This document shows, piece by piece, positions 53,804 through 62,014 of a stretch of DNA of 63,111 nucleotides. The notes under the pieces are model-generated. The model was not told where the DNA came from, ran no database searches, and saw nothing but the letters and a program-made list of their open reading frames with translations. The position numbers were made by a program, and so were the translations under genes. Source of the stretch: Caldilineae bacterium (GTDB lineage Bacteria > Chloroflexota > Anaerolineae > JAAEKA01). How positions within the stretch are numbered: position 1 is the first letter of the stretch; each line of letters starts with the position of its first letter. The DNA lies in NCBI GenBank assembly GCA_020634555.1, contig JACKBK010000019.1:1-63111 (forward strand), read 5' to 3'.

Positions 53804-55102
53804 GTGCGATCCATCGCTCGTTTCGGGCCGCTTCTGGCCCTTACATTTTTGCTCACAACCCTGGCCGGATGCAGCTTTCGCCCGCTGCTGTCCGATGTCA
53901 GCGTGCAGCCGGACGTCATCAGCCCCAACGCCGACGGCGACACCGACGCCACCAACATCCGCTACACCCTCGGCCAGACGGCCAACGTCTCGATTTATTT
54001 CGAGAACGAGCAGGGCGAGCGCTTCTACTTCCGCGACAGCCAGTTGCGTTCGCCGGGCGACTACGGCGTGGCCTGGGGCGGCGTCATCAACGACCCGGTG
54101 GAGATCGACGACGGGTTCGGTCCGCAGCAGGTGCTGAGCCACGTGCTGCCCGACGGCGTCTACACCTGGACCGTGAAGGCAACCGATCAGCGCGGCAAGG
54201 TCGAGACGCAGTCCGGCAGCATCACACTGCAAAACGGCGACACTGTGCTGCCTGAGCTGCAGAACTTCACCGTCGTGCCGCAGGAGTTCCGCCCCAACCA
54301 GGACGGCCTGCGCGACGACTGGGTGTCCATCTCCTACTACCTGCCCAAGGACGTGGACAACGCCCAGGTCTACCTCATCGACCCGGCCGAGCCGAACCTC
54401 AAGTACCCCATCGCCGAGAGCGAACGGGTCATCAAGCCGGGCGAGCTGGGCTACCACGAATACCGCTACGAAGGCGGGGTCGATCTGGGCGCCGAGCCGC
54501 CGCCCGACGGCACCTACATTATCTACGGCGACGCGCGCGATCTGGCCGGCAACCGGGTGGTGGTCTCGTCCACGCTGACCATCGAGGACGGCGGCAAGCC
54601 GCGCGCCGACATCCTGCAGGGCGAGATCGACTGGCAGGACGAGGTGAACCGCGTGGTCAGCGTTCCGCTAGGCGGGACGTTCTGTTTCACCGCGACGATC
54701 CAGAACGAGGGCACGGTCAGCATCCGCACCGCCGGGCCGTGGCCGGGCACCACCTACAAGTTCACTGAGAACAACAACACCCTGGCGCTGGAGCAGGACG
54801 ATCCCAGCTTCCGCCAGCAGGCCGGTGTGTTCCGCTTCGGTGTCAACTATGACACCACCGGCATCGACTTCCCCTTCCGCTGGGCCATAGGCCGCCAGGA
54901 AGACCTGGAACGGCGGGTAATCGACGGCGAGGAGCAGTGGTACTTGTTGCCCGGTGACCGATCGCAGGTCAACGGCTGCATCGAGTTCGACGAGGAACCA
55001 CCCACCGGCACCAACTTCTGGTGGGGCGGCCTGATCCACGAGTTCGTCGACGTGCCCAACAACTACGTCGATCGCATCAGCGTCGTCGTCGGCGCGCCGT
55101 GA
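53804..55102 (+). CDS. Lipoprotein with FlgD-like Ig repeats
   Basis: 432 residues from GTG 53804, chosen for GGAGAG upstream and because it starts a clean signal peptide ending in LAGC (Cys23). Two similar modules start DVISPNADGDTDATNIRYTLGQ and EFRPNQDGLRDDWVSISYYLPK; the second ends with LDLG...GTYIIYGDARDLAGN. These resemble FlgD/Ig-like folds used in surface proteins. The C-terminal part (about 280-432) is not recognised. It is encoded next to two glycosyltransferases and may be a cell-surface structural protein. Confidence 0.78.
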   Translation: MRSIARFGPLLALTFLLTTLAGCSFRPLLSDVSVQPDVISPNADGDTDATNIRYTLGQTANVSIYFENEQGERFYFRDSQLRSPGDYGVAWGGVINDPVEIDDGFGPQQVLSHVLPDGVYTWTVKATDQRGKVETQSGSITLQNGDTVLPELQNFTVVPQEFRPNQDGLRDDWVSISYYLPKDVDNAQVYLIDPAEPNLKYPIAESERVIKPGELGYHEYRYEGGVDLGAEPPPDGTYIIYGDARDLAGNRVVVSSTLTIEDGGKPRADILQGEIDWQDEVNRVVSVPLGGTFCFTATIQNEGTVSIRTAGPWPGTTYKFTENNNTLALEQDDPSFRQQAGVFRFGVNYDTTGIDFPFRWAIGRQEDLERRVIDGEEQWYLLPGDRSQVNGCIEFDEEPPTGTNFWWGGLIHEFVDVPNNYVDRISVVVGAP

Positions 55103-55220
55103 CCGGTGACCGGTAATCCGTGATCGGTAAACGGAAAACGGTGCAGCACCTCATCAGGTAGTTGCATCCAGTGGCAGCAATTCAACGATGTCCGATTACC
55201 GATTACCGTTCACCGATAAC
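55100..55220. repeat. Palindromic repeat family D, copy 2
   Basis: GTGACCGGTGACCGGTAATC and GTGATCGGTAAACGGAAAAC in one half, CCGATTACCGATTACCG and TTCACCGATAACC in the other; 129-bp gap between the lipoprotein and the glycosyltransferase genes. No promoter is obvious, so read-through from 53691 is possible. Confidence 0.7.
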
Positions 55221-55231
55221 CAACTCCTTCT

Positions 55232-56242
55232 ATGGACCTCGCTATCATCGTCGTCAGCTATAACACGCGTGAACTACTGCGCGCCTGTCTGGACAGCGTG
55301 CGAGCCAGCCTGGCCGCGTCACCGGCGTTGGACGCGGGCGTGTGGGTGGTGGACAACGCATCGGCCGATGGCAGCGCAGCCATGGTCCGCGAGATGTTCC
55401 CGAATGTTCGGCTGATCGCGCTAAATGAAAATTTAGGGTTTTCCGGGGGCAACAATTTCGCGCTGCGTGCGCTGGGCTTTCGGCCCGCGGGCCGCGAGCT
55501 GGGCCGCAGCGGTCACCTACCGCTGCCGGACGATCCGTGGCTGGCGCCGCACCAGCCGCCGCGCCATGTTTTACTGCTGAACTCCGACGCTGAGGTGCGC
55601 GGCGATGCGCTGGCGCGGTTGGTGGCGTTTCTGGATGAGACGCCGCGCGCCGGCGCCTGCGGGCCACAGCTTGTCTACCCCGACGGCTGCTTCCAGCACG
55701 GCGCGTTTCGGTTCCCCGGACTGGCCCAGACGGCGCTGGACCTGTTCCCGCCGCCCGGCCGGCTCAACACGGCGCTGATGGACTCGCGGCTCAACGGCCG
55801 TTACCCGCGCCGGCTGAACAACGCTGGCCAGGCATTCCCGGTGGATTTCGTCCTCGGCGCATCGCTGACAGTGCGCGGGTGGGCCATCGAACAGGCCGGT
55901 CTGCTGGACGAGAGCTATTTCATGTACTGCGAAGAGATGGACTGGCAGCAACGGCTGGCGCGGACGGGCTGGGAGGTCTACTGCGTTCCGGCCGCACAGG
56001 TGATGCATCATGGCGGCGCCAGCACCAGCCAGTTCCGCGCCGCGATGTTCACGGAGTTATGGCACAGCCGGCTGCGCTATTTTGCCCGCTACCATGGACC
56101 GCTCACTAACCGCTTGCTGCGAAAGCTGATCCGGGCCGGCATGGCTGCTGCGGCCCAACGCGCCCAAGTGGGCACGCTACTGGAAATCGACGAGCGACTG
56201 CGGGCGTATGAAGCCGTCGCCACCCTGACAGGAAACCGATGA
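55232..56242 (+). CDS. Family 2 glycosyltransferase, rhamnosyltransferase-like
   Basis: 336 residues. MDLAIIVVSYNTRELLRACLDS opens the GT-A fold; VVDNASADGSAAMVRE, LNENLGFSGGNNFALR and VLLLNSDAEVRGDALARLVAFLD (DxD-like Asp) follow, then YFMYCEEMDWQQRLARTGWEV. This pattern is seen in rhamnosyltransferases of cell-wall polysaccharide synthesis. An unusual insertion (about 85-110, PAGRELGRSGHLPLPDDPWLAPHQPPRH) separates two core strands. Overlaps the next gene by 4 nt. Confidence 0.9.
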   Translation: MDLAIIVVSYNTRELLRACLDSVRASLAASPALDAGVWVVDNASADGSAAMVREMFPNVRLIALNENLGFSGGNNFALRALGFRPAGRELGRSGHLPLPDDPWLAPHQPPRHVLLLNSDAEVRGDALARLVAFLDETPRAGACGPQLVYPDGCFQHGAFRFPGLAQTALDLFPPPGRLNTALMDSRLNGRYPRRLNNAGQAFPVDFVLGASLTVRGWAIEQAGLLDESYFMYCEEMDWQQRLARTGWEVYCVPAAQVMHHGGASTSQFRAAMFTELWHSRLRYFARYHGPLTNRLLRKLIRAGMAAAAQRAQVGTLLEIDERLRAYEAVATLTGNR

Positions 56243-57000
56243 GAGTCATCGCCGTCATCCTGACCAAGAACGAAGCGCGCCACATCGCTGACTGCATCGC
56301 CAGCGTCGCCTGGGCGGACGGGGTGCTGGTGTCCGATTCGTTCAGCGAGGACGAGACGGTCCCGCTGGCGCAGGCCGCCGGCGCGGCCGTGGAGCAGCGG
56401 ACGTTCGAGGGCTGGGCAGTGCAGCGCAATGGGTCGCTGGATTCGGCGGCGCGGATGGGCGCGGACTGGGTGTTCTTCGTGGACGCCGATGAGCGCAGCA
56501 CGCCGGAGTTAGCCGGGGAGATACGTGTGGTTACCGGGACGCGGCCGGAGGCCGGCTGGAGCGTGCCGCGCTACAACTTTATCGCCGGCAAGCAGGTGCG
56601 CCACGGCGGATTCTACCCGGACTACCAGATGCGGCTGTTGCGGGTCGGCAAGGCACGCTATGACCTGAGCCGGCCGGTACACGAGGTGGTGGAACTGGAC
56701 GGCAGCGAGGGCTTCCTGCAGAACCACCTGATCCACTACAACTACGACACGTGGGCACAGTTCCACGCCAAGCAGCGCCGCTACGGGGCGATGGAAGCAG
56801 ACATCCTGGCCCAGCGCGGCATCCGCCCCCGTCCGCACAACTTCGTCTTGCAGCCGCTGCGCGAGTTCCGCCGCCGCTACCTCACACTGGAGGGCTACCG
56901 CGATGGCTGGCACGGGTTGAAGCTGGCTTCCCTCCTGGCGTATTACTACGGGTTTTACCCTTACTGGGTATTGATGAAACGTTTCCGTTCCACCGAATGA
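56239..57000 (+). CDS. Family 2 glycosyltransferase (WaaE/KdtX-like)
   Basis: 253 residues. MRVIAVILTKNEARHIADCIAS, VSDSFSEDETVPLAQ, WAVQRNGSLDSAARMGADWVFFVDADER (DxD) and HGGFYPDYQMRLLRVGKARYDLSRPVHE match WaaE-type enzymes that add sugars to surface glycans. ATGA overlap with the previous transferase gene shows cotranslation. A nested inverted repeat follows the stop. Confidence 0.9.
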   Translation: MRVIAVILTKNEARHIADCIASVAWADGVLVSDSFSEDETVPLAQAAGAAVEQRTFEGWAVQRNGSLDSAARMGADWVFFVDADERSTPELAGEIRVVTGTRPEAGWSVPRYNFIAGKQVRHGGFYPDYQMRLLRVGKARYDLSRPVHEVVELDGSEGFLQNHLIHYNYDTWAQFHAKQRRYGAMEADILAQRGIRPRPHNFVLQPLREFRRRYLTLEGYRDGWHGLKLASLLAYYYGFYPYWVLMKRFRSTE

Positions 57001-57011
57001 GACCACCGAAT

Positions 57012-57073
57012 GAATTCGGCGTCTGGCAACAGAAGCCTGCTCAAGCAGGCTGAATAGGGGTGACGCCGAGTTC
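57012..57073. terminator. Nested inverted repeat after the glycosyltransferase genes
   Basis: GAATTCGGCGTC (57012-57023) with GACGCCGAGTTC (57062-57073) outside, and AGCCTGCT (57034-57041) with AGCAGGCT (57044-57051) inside. Position fits a transcription end, but no T-run is present. Confidence 0.45.
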
Positions 57074-57140
57074 GACGTAGGATGGTTTTCCAAACCGCCC
57101 CGCAGCTACGGGATCTATCGAAGGGTGAGGGAGAATACCT

Positions 57141-57207
57141 CGCCATTCCCGCGCAGGCGGGAATCCACTCTTCACAGTCCTGGGTTCCCGCCTGCGCGGG
57201 AACGACG
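57141..57207. repeat. Palindromic repeat, family A, copy 4, followed by a pyrimidine tract
   Basis: CGCCATTCCCGCGCAGGCGG ... CCGCCTGCGCGGGAACGACGG. About 15 bp later (57222-57270) comes a CTTTCCCTCGTTTCCC-type tract, the inverse of the purine repeat, reaching the end of the phosphatase gene. Confidence 0.8.
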
Positions 57208-57273
57208 GAGAGTACCCGCAATGCTGTCTTTCCCTCGTTTCCCTGCTTTCCCATCCTCCCCCAATTCCTTCCC

Positions 57274-57744
57274 TTAACGGGTGATCCCCAACCGCTTCAA
57301 GATGTTGTCGTACCCCTCGTCGATCAGCTTCTCCAAGCGATCGGCGCAGATCTCGTATTCGGCTTTTGGCCGCCGGTACGGGTCTTTGACATCGCCGTAG
57401 TCGCCGCTCATCTCGCTCAGCAGGAAGACCTTGGTCAGGTATTGCGGATAGCTGTAGAACAGGGTCCGTCGGTGCCCCTCCTCCATGACCAGCACCAGGT
57501 CCGCCTCGGCGATCTCGCGTTGGGTGACTGTGTGCGCAACATGGTCGGAAATATCGATGCCGCGCTCGGCCAACACCTCTACACCTGGCTCGCTGGCGCC
57601 GCTGCCGTCCACGCCGTAGACGCCGGCCGAGCTAACGCTTACCTCATCGGCCAGGCCGTCGGCGGCCAGCCGCTGGCGAAGCATTCCCCAAGCCATGGGG
57701 GACCGGCAGATGTTTCCTGTACAGACAATCAAGACACGTTTCAC
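57274..57744 (-). CDS. Low-molecular-weight protein tyrosine phosphatase
   Basis: 156 residues. The P-loop CTGNICRS (Cys8, Arg14) opens the protein, and VKDPYRRP near residue 120 holds the general-acid Asp. Length and motifs are those of bacterial Wzb/YwlE-type enzymes that dephosphorylate tyrosine or arginine in proteins, often in control of exopolysaccharide synthesis, which fits the glycosyltransferases nearby. No partner kinase is in view. Confidence 0.92.
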   Translation of the reverse strand: MKRVLIVCTGNICRSPMAWGMLRQRLAADGLADEVSVSSAGVYGVDGSGASEPGVEVLAERGIDISDHVAHTVTQREIAEADLVLVMEEGHRRTLFYSYPQYLTKVFLLSEMSGDYGDVKDPYRRPKAEYEICADRLEKLIDEGYDNILKRLGITR

Positions 57745-57960
57745 TGGCGATATCCTCCGCGTGAGACCCGCTCGTCCGCGCGAACGGGCCAGGGTGTTTG
57801 GCCCTGGCCCATGTAGTTCGGCATTCCCTTGTCAGCCGCGCTGCGAAAAGGTTGTCGATCTTGCTGACTCCGCTTGCAGCGCTGAGAATTTTCACTCAAT
57901 TCGTTCAACACCTGCCCATGGATTCGGTGCATGTGTTTGTGGTAGCTTTAACGAACGGGG

Positions 57961-58542
57961 TCACGCCAGTTCTGGCTGCAACAGACCGTAGTTGTTGTCA
58001 GTGCGCCGATAGAGGACGTTGATGGCAGCCTCGCGGGCGTTGAAGAAGACAAAGAAGTCGTGGCCCAGCAGCTCCATCTGGTCAACCGCCTCATCCTCGC
58101 TCATCGGCGACATTGCGATCTGCTTGCGGCGCACGATATGGCCCTCTTCGAAGATCTCGTCTTCCTCGGACAACGGTGCTGTGGCGGCGCTGTAGGCCTC
58201 CATTTCCTCCACCTCGACGGCGTGAACCTGGGCCTTCTCCAGCTTGCGGCGCCGCTTGCCCTTGTAACGCTTGATCTGAACCTGCAATTTTTCGGCCGCC
58301 CCATCGACAGCCGAATAGATGTCACCGCTGCGGACCTCGGCACGCAACAGGCTACCGTTGCTGCGAACTGTCACCTGAACCACCTCGCGCTCGCTGGCTT
58401 TGCGGCTTTGCTCCTCGGCCAGTTCAACGCGCATTTCCTGAATGTCAGGCAGATAGCGGTCCATCTTGCCCAGTTTCTTCTCGACGTACCCCCTCAGTTG
58501 ATCGTTTACCTCCAGGTTACGACCTTTGATCGTGAGTTGCAT
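57961..58542 (-). CDS. hpf: Ribosome hibernation promoting factor, long form
   Basis: 193 residues. The N-terminal S30AE domain (MQLTIKGRNLEVNDQLRGYVEKKLGKMDRY) binds the small ribosomal subunit; the C-terminal domain (about 130-190, IVRRKQIAMSPMSEDEAVDQMELLGHDFFVF to VLYRRTDNNYGL) mediates 100S dimer formation. The charged linker carries EEMEAYSAATAPLSEEDE. It has its own good promoter, and lies after the comF gene, an order found in many bacteria. Confidence 0.94.
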   Translation of the reverse strand: MQLTIKGRNLEVNDQLRGYVEKKLGKMDRYLPDIQEMRVELAEEQSRKASEREVVQVTVRSNGSLLRAEVRSGDIYSAVDGAAEKLQVQIKRYKGKRRRKLEKAQVHAVEVEEMEAYSAATAPLSEEDEIFEEGHIVRRKQIAMSPMSEDEAVDQMELLGHDFFVFFNAREAAINVLYRRTDNNYGLLQPELA

Positions 58543-58655
58543 AAAGCTAGCTCCTTTCCAGCGGGAGATTTGGGATTGGGGTTGAGCGTTCGCCGGCGAA
58601 ATCGGCGACCGCAGTGCGAGTGCAGATGACTAAACGCGTCCAAGTGGTAGTTGTC

Positions 58656-58684
58656 ATTTTAGCCAGCCGACTGTCCTTTGTCAA
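58656..58684 (-). promoter_or_regulatory. Promoter of hpf
   Basis: Minus-strand TTGACA (58684-58679) and TAAAAT (58661-58656), 17 bp apart; leader about 107 nt. The 384-bp gap 58543-58926 otherwise holds the palindrome at 58727-58846. Confidence 0.75.
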
Positions 58685-58726
58685 CCCGCTCGCGGCTCGG
58701 GCAGCAATTTTTAGACGCTGTTCGAG

Positions 58727-58846
58727 CTGTTTGAAAAGACTTCGGAAGCCACTGATTTCCTGCAACGACCTGCCTGCTACCGCTAAAACATCCTCAGTCT
58801 GGCAACCCGGCGACTTGCGAAGTCTGTGTGGGCGACTTTCAAATAG
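58727..58846. repeat. Palindromic repeat family C, copy 4
   Basis: CTGTTTGAAAAGACTTCGG ... GGCGACTTGCGAAGTC ... CTTTCAAATAG; close to the copy at 31070-31186 with scattered changes. Lies between comF and the hpf promoter. Confidence 0.8.
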
Positions 58847-58926
58847 TCTCTACCTGATGGACGCAGGTGAACACAGAAAGGTTCTTAAGGTATCGCATGT
58901 CATGCCTCGTTGCGCGTTTTTCAGCG

Positions 58927-59694
58927 TCAATTCGGGTCTTTTTCTCCCACCGAACGCGCCACAGTCAGCGCCCAGACGCGACCAGCGCCGGCTGTGTTCA
59001 GCGCTTCTCCACAGGCCTCCAGCGTCGCGCCGGTAGTCGCGACATCGTCGATAAGCAACACGCTTGCACTGGCCAGATCAGGGCCGGTCCAGATAAACGC
59101 GCCGCTGACGTTGGCCTGCCGCTCGGCCAGACCCAGATGCACCTGCTGCTGCGTCTTCCGCTCGCGGCGCAGCACCTCCGGCTGTACCAGGGACAAGCTG
59201 GCCGCCCGGCAGAGGGTTTCAGCCAGCAGTTGCGATTGGTTGAAGCCCCGCTCGTTGAAACGATGCTTGTGCAGCGGCACCGCGACCACCAGATCAACCG
59301 ACACAGGCCGGGCGCGCCAATACTCGGCCAACAGCTCGCCCAGCGGCTGGCTCAACTCCCTGCGCCCGTTGTACTTGAACTCGTGAATGACCCTGCTGAT
59401 CGGCTCGTGATAAACAGCAGCGGCGCGGATCGCGGACACCTGAAACACGCCATCGCGGCAGGCCTGGCATCGACCGGTCCGCTCCGCCGGCTTGCCGCAG
59501 CGAATACAGATTGGCTGCGGCACCGGCTGAACCTGCTCGCGGCAAGCGGCGCAAAACAGGTCGCCCATGTTGCCGCACCCTGCGCAGCGCGCGGGAAATA
59601 CCAGGTCGAGCAAGCGCCCGGAGAAGCGGCGGGCCGGACGGCTCTCCGCCGGAACTGCCGCCAGCGCGCTGAGGTCGCGATGTTGCGACGACAC
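58927..59694 (-). CDS. comF: ComF family phosphoribosyltransferase-like protein
   Basis: 255 residues from GTG 59694, with GGAGGG upstream. A zinc-ribbon N-terminus with four Cys pairs (CAGC, CAAC, CIRC, CQAC) is followed by a phosphoribosyltransferase fold with VVAVPLHKHRFNERGFNQSQLLAE, RKTQQQVHLGLAER and the PRPP loop VLLIDDVATTGATLEA. ComF is needed for uptake of single-stranded DNA in transformation. It is third in an operon with a response regulator and a Flp pilin. Confidence 0.92.
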   Translation of the reverse strand: MSSQHRDLSALAAVPAESRPARRFSGRLLDLVFPARCAGCGNMGDLFCAACREQVQPVPQPICIRCGKPAERTGRCQACRDGVFQVSAIRAAAVYHEPISRVIHEFKYNGRRELSQPLGELLAEYWRARPVSVDLVVAVPLHKHRFNERGFNQSQLLAETLCRAASLSLVQPEVLRRERKTQQQVHLGLAERQANVSGAFIWTGPDLASASVLLIDDVATTGATLEACGEALNTAGAGRVWALTVARSVGEKDPN

Positions 59695-59739
59695 GTTTCC
59701 CTCCGTGGATGGTTAAAAGAGAACCTGATCTGCAGCCTG

Positions 59740-59892
59740 TCAACCGGGGAACCAGGCTTGCAGCAGATCGTTGACGAAGGTGCGGATCTCGTCGCCCATG
59801 ATGAGAAGTATCGCCGATACAACAATGGCGATCAAGATCAAGATCAAGGCATATTCGACAAAGCTCTGGCCTGAGTCGTCTCTGAAAGACAT
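59740..59892 (-). CDS. Flp/Fap-type pilin (type IVb)
   Basis: 50 residues, from the ATG complementary to 59890-59892 to TGA at 59740-59742. MSFRDDSGQSFVEYALILIL has the short charged leader, Gly before the cleavage point, Glu+5-like and Tyr of Flp prepilins, followed by a hydrophobic helix (IAIVVSAILLIMG) and a short tail DEIRTFVNDLLQAWFPG. Two bp separate it from the response regulator stop and 45 bp from comF. It should be cut by a TadV/PilD-type peptidase and polymerise; no tad genes are in view. Confidence 0.88.
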   Translation of the reverse strand: MSFRDDSGQSFVEYALILILIAIVVSAILLIMGDEIRTFVNDLLQAWFPG

Positions 59893-59894
59893 GT

Positions 59895-60611
59895 TTACCT
59901 CTGATCGGACACCGGGGGCGGAGTCCGAGTATCATGCAAGGGTATCCATCCGCGACGCAGGGCTGCCACAGCGGCCTCAGTGCGGTCACCGACGCCCAGC
60001 TTACGCATGATGTTGGTCATATGGTTCTTGACGGTCCGCTGGCTGATGCCCAGGCTGGCAGCAATGACCTTGTTGCTGGCGCCCTGCACCAGATATTCCA
60101 GCACTTCCATCTCACGCTGCGAGAGAGGTGTCAAGGAGCTCGAGTCTTGGCTGTAGTGCTGGGTGTGTTCCTCGATCCAGATCTCCAGCCAGCGCTGCAC
60201 CTGCCCGCGGGTCATAGTCTCGCCACCAACCACGTACCGACCGGTATTGACGATACGAATAGCGCCGATCAGCTCCTCCGGCGTTACGTCCTTGACGAAA
60301 TAGGCCGCGGCGCCGGCGCGCAGTGCAAAGAACATCTGCTCTTCGTGGTCATAGGCCGTCAACACAATCACCGCGACGCCATCCAGCGTTTGGCTGATGA
60401 TCTGAGTCGCCATCAGACCGTTCATCTCCGGCATGTTGACATCCATCAGCACCACATCCGGGATCAATTGCAACGCCATGTCAACCGCCGCCGCGCCGTC
60501 CTTCACCTCCGCAACCACAACCAGATCCGGTTCGATGGTCAGCACCCGACGCAGACCGTGCCCGAAAAGAGCGTGGTCCTCGGCGATCATAATGCGAATC
60601 GGCTGATCCAT
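59895..60611 (-). CDS. NarL/FixJ family response regulator
   Basis: 238 residues from the ATG complementary to 60609-60611, preceded by AGGAA; longer frames begin upstream of the promoter. Receiver domain with Glu11-Asp12, phosphorylation site Asp57 in VLMDVNMPEMNG, TAYD and KDVTPEE (Lys). C-terminal LuxR-type helix-turn-helix: LTPLSQREMEVLEYLVQGASNKVIAASLGISQRTVKNHMTNIMRKLGV. No sensor kinase is adjacent. It heads an operon with a pilin and comF, so control of DNA uptake or surface attachment is a reasonable inference. Confidence 0.93.
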   Translation of the reverse strand: MDQPIRIMIAEDHALFGHGLRRVLTIEPDLVVVAEVKDGAAAVDMALQLIPDVVLMDVNMPEMNGLMATQIISQTLDGVAVIVLTAYDHEEQMFFALRAGAAAYFVKDVTPEELIGAIRIVNTGRYVVGGETMTRGQVQRWLEIWIEEHTQHYSQDSSSLTPLSQREMEVLEYLVQGASNKVIAASLGISQRTVKNHMTNIMRKLGVGDRTEAAVAALRRGWIPLHDTRTPPPVSDQR

Positions 60612-60677
60612 GATGGGTTCCTGGCGTAGCGTCGTCTGGCGATCGCTGGTCTGGTTCCTTGGGACGGCTTGCGCCGG

Positions 60678-60706
60678 ATTGTAACACAGGTGGCAAGACT
60701 GTCCAA
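60678..60706 (-). promoter_or_regulatory. Promoter of the response regulator-pilin-comF operon
   Basis: Minus-strand TTGGAC (60706-60701) and TACAAT (60683-60678), 17 bp apart; leader about 60 nt. Confidence 0.6.
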
Positions 60707-60820
60707 TCATAGCCGGACGAACGCGGCGGATCATTCGGGCACTTTTCACCGATCACGGATCGCCGCGAACGCATGAGAACCAGCCGAGTCCCTCCTTGTG
60801 GCCACCACGCCTGCTTGAGA

Positions 60821-60850
60821 TTGTGGGATCACCAACAAGGCGGATATAAT
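60821..60850 (+). promoter_or_regulatory. Candidate promoter of the zinc-ribbon protein gene
   Basis: TATAAT at 60845-60850 with TTGTGG at 60821-60826 (18 bp). The -35 is weak. Together with the previous promoter this accounts for the 300-bp divergent region 60612-60911. Confidence 0.5.
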
Positions 60851-60911
60851 GGCGGAGTCGTGACTGAATCCAATGGGAACCCGGCGCGGACCCGCCAACC
60901 GGAGGCACGTG

Positions 60912-61613
60912 ATGAGCAATGTGAGTGACCTGTGGGCAGTGCAACAGACCGATCTGGCCGTGGAGGCCATTCGTCGCCGCCTGAAAGAGATAGAAGGGCA
61001 GCGCGGCGAAACAGCGGAGATCAAAACGGCGCGCGAGGCATACACCGCCGCCAACGCTGAGTTAGTTCACTGGCGCACCACCCGGCGCGATCTGGAGATC
61101 CAGGCTCGCGAGCTGTCTGGCAAAATCGACGCGGCAGAGAAGGATCTGATGAGCGGCCGCGTGCGCAACCCAAAGGAACTCGAAGGGATGCACGCCAACG
61201 TCGGGTCGCTGAAACGACGACTGAGCGCTGTCGAAGATCAGGTTCTCGAGGCCATGCTGCAAACAGAGCAGTGGCAGGCTGACACTGACTCCAGGAAGGC
61301 TGATCTGGAGGGGCTGGAAGCTGACTGGCAGGAGATGCAGACCGCCAATGCGGCCGAGGTTAACGCCAAGCTGGTTGAGTTGAAGCGCCTGGCGGCCAAC
61401 ATGAACCGGCAGTGGGCGATCCTGTCACCGGACGATCAACAACTCTACCGCGACCTGCGGGCGCGGAAAGCCGGGCGAGCACTGGCCGAAGAGCGCAACG
61501 GCACCTGCCAGGCCTGCGGAATCTCCCTGCCAACCGGCATCGTCCAGGCCGTACACAACGACGAGGTACGCTCTTTCTGCCCGTCGTGCGGCCGTCTGCT
61601 GCACGAGGCGTAG
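60912..61613 (+). CDS. Zinc-ribbon coiled-coil protein (COG1579/CT398-like)
   Basis: 233 residues from ATG 60912, with GGAGG 6 nt upstream. Long N-terminal helices (about 5-175) with heptad character (LAVEAIRRRLKEIEGQRGE, NPKELEGMHANVGSLKRRLSAVEDQVLEAM) and a C-terminal ribbon CQACGISLP ... CPSCGRLL. Such proteins are widespread; CT398 is linked to type III secretion and sigma54 in Chlamydia, but the role here is unknown. Confidence 0.88.
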   Translation: MSNVSDLWAVQQTDLAVEAIRRRLKEIEGQRGETAEIKTAREAYTAANAELVHWRTTRRDLEIQARELSGKIDAAEKDLMSGRVRNPKELEGMHANVGSLKRRLSAVEDQVLEAMLQTEQWQADTDSRKADLEGLEADWQEMQTANAAEVNAKLVELKRLAANMNRQWAILSPDDQQLYRDLRARKAGRALAEERNGTCQACGISLPTGIVQAVHNDEVRSFCPSCGRLLHEA

Positions 61614-61717
61614 AAAACTCATAGCCAAGCCCAGAACGACACATTTCTTGGTCGCGCCAGTCAGTTTTGGTGGGCAGTTACTTGCTAACCAGAGACCGAA
61701 AGTACTTAACCAATCGT

Positions 61718-61747
61718 TTGACAAATAGCGCACGAAACAACTATAAT
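61718..61747 (+). promoter_or_regulatory. Promoter of the M6 protease gene
   Basis: TTGACA (61718-61723) and TATAAT (61742-61747), 18 bp apart. It implies a leader of about 260 nt, long for this window. Confidence 0.8.
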
Positions 61748-61877
61748 AGAAGCCAATGTGCATATCGTCCGGTTGCAACACGGTTGTGGTTTTCAAGACA
61801 GCCCGCAGAGCAACCACCAGCCCGCAGTGACTGATCGTGCATACCAGTTTCCCCTTTCCGATCTCGGTTACAATGGG

Positions 61878-61940
61878 CCTGGCAATCCTGCCAGGTGTCA
61901 CCACTCGCAGCCAAAGGAGGTGACGGCTCTTCCTCAATAG
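61878..61940 (+). ncRNA. Structured mRNA leader with possible H-type pseudoknot
   Basis: Hairpin CCTGGCA/TGCCAGG (61878-61884, 61889-61895), then GTCACC (61897-61902) pairing with GGTGAC (61919-61924), and AGCC (61909-61912, inside that loop) able to pair with GGCT (61925-61928, directly after it), the topology of an H-type pseudoknot. The loop and second strand contain AAAGGAGGTGA, a near-perfect Shine-Dalgarno sequence with no gene start at the right distance. A GTG at 61920 opens a six-codon frame (MTALPQ). Regulatory function is inference. Confidence 0.4.
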
Positions 61941-62014
61941 TCAGTTCTTCGGCGCGCTCGCGGCGCCATATCGATTCCTTAATCCCACCCCAACAGTTTG
62001 AGAAGGAGGACACG

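Noticed and set aside
61620..61720. RNase P RNA or other stable RNA after the zinc-ribbon gene
   Set aside because: No conserved RNase P core elements could be recognised, and a protein-gene promoter follows directly.
61878..61940. Known riboswitch class (c-di-GMP, cobalamin, preQ1, fluoride)
   Set aside because: The fixed consensus segments of these classes, as far as I can recall them, are not present; reported only as an unassigned structured leader.
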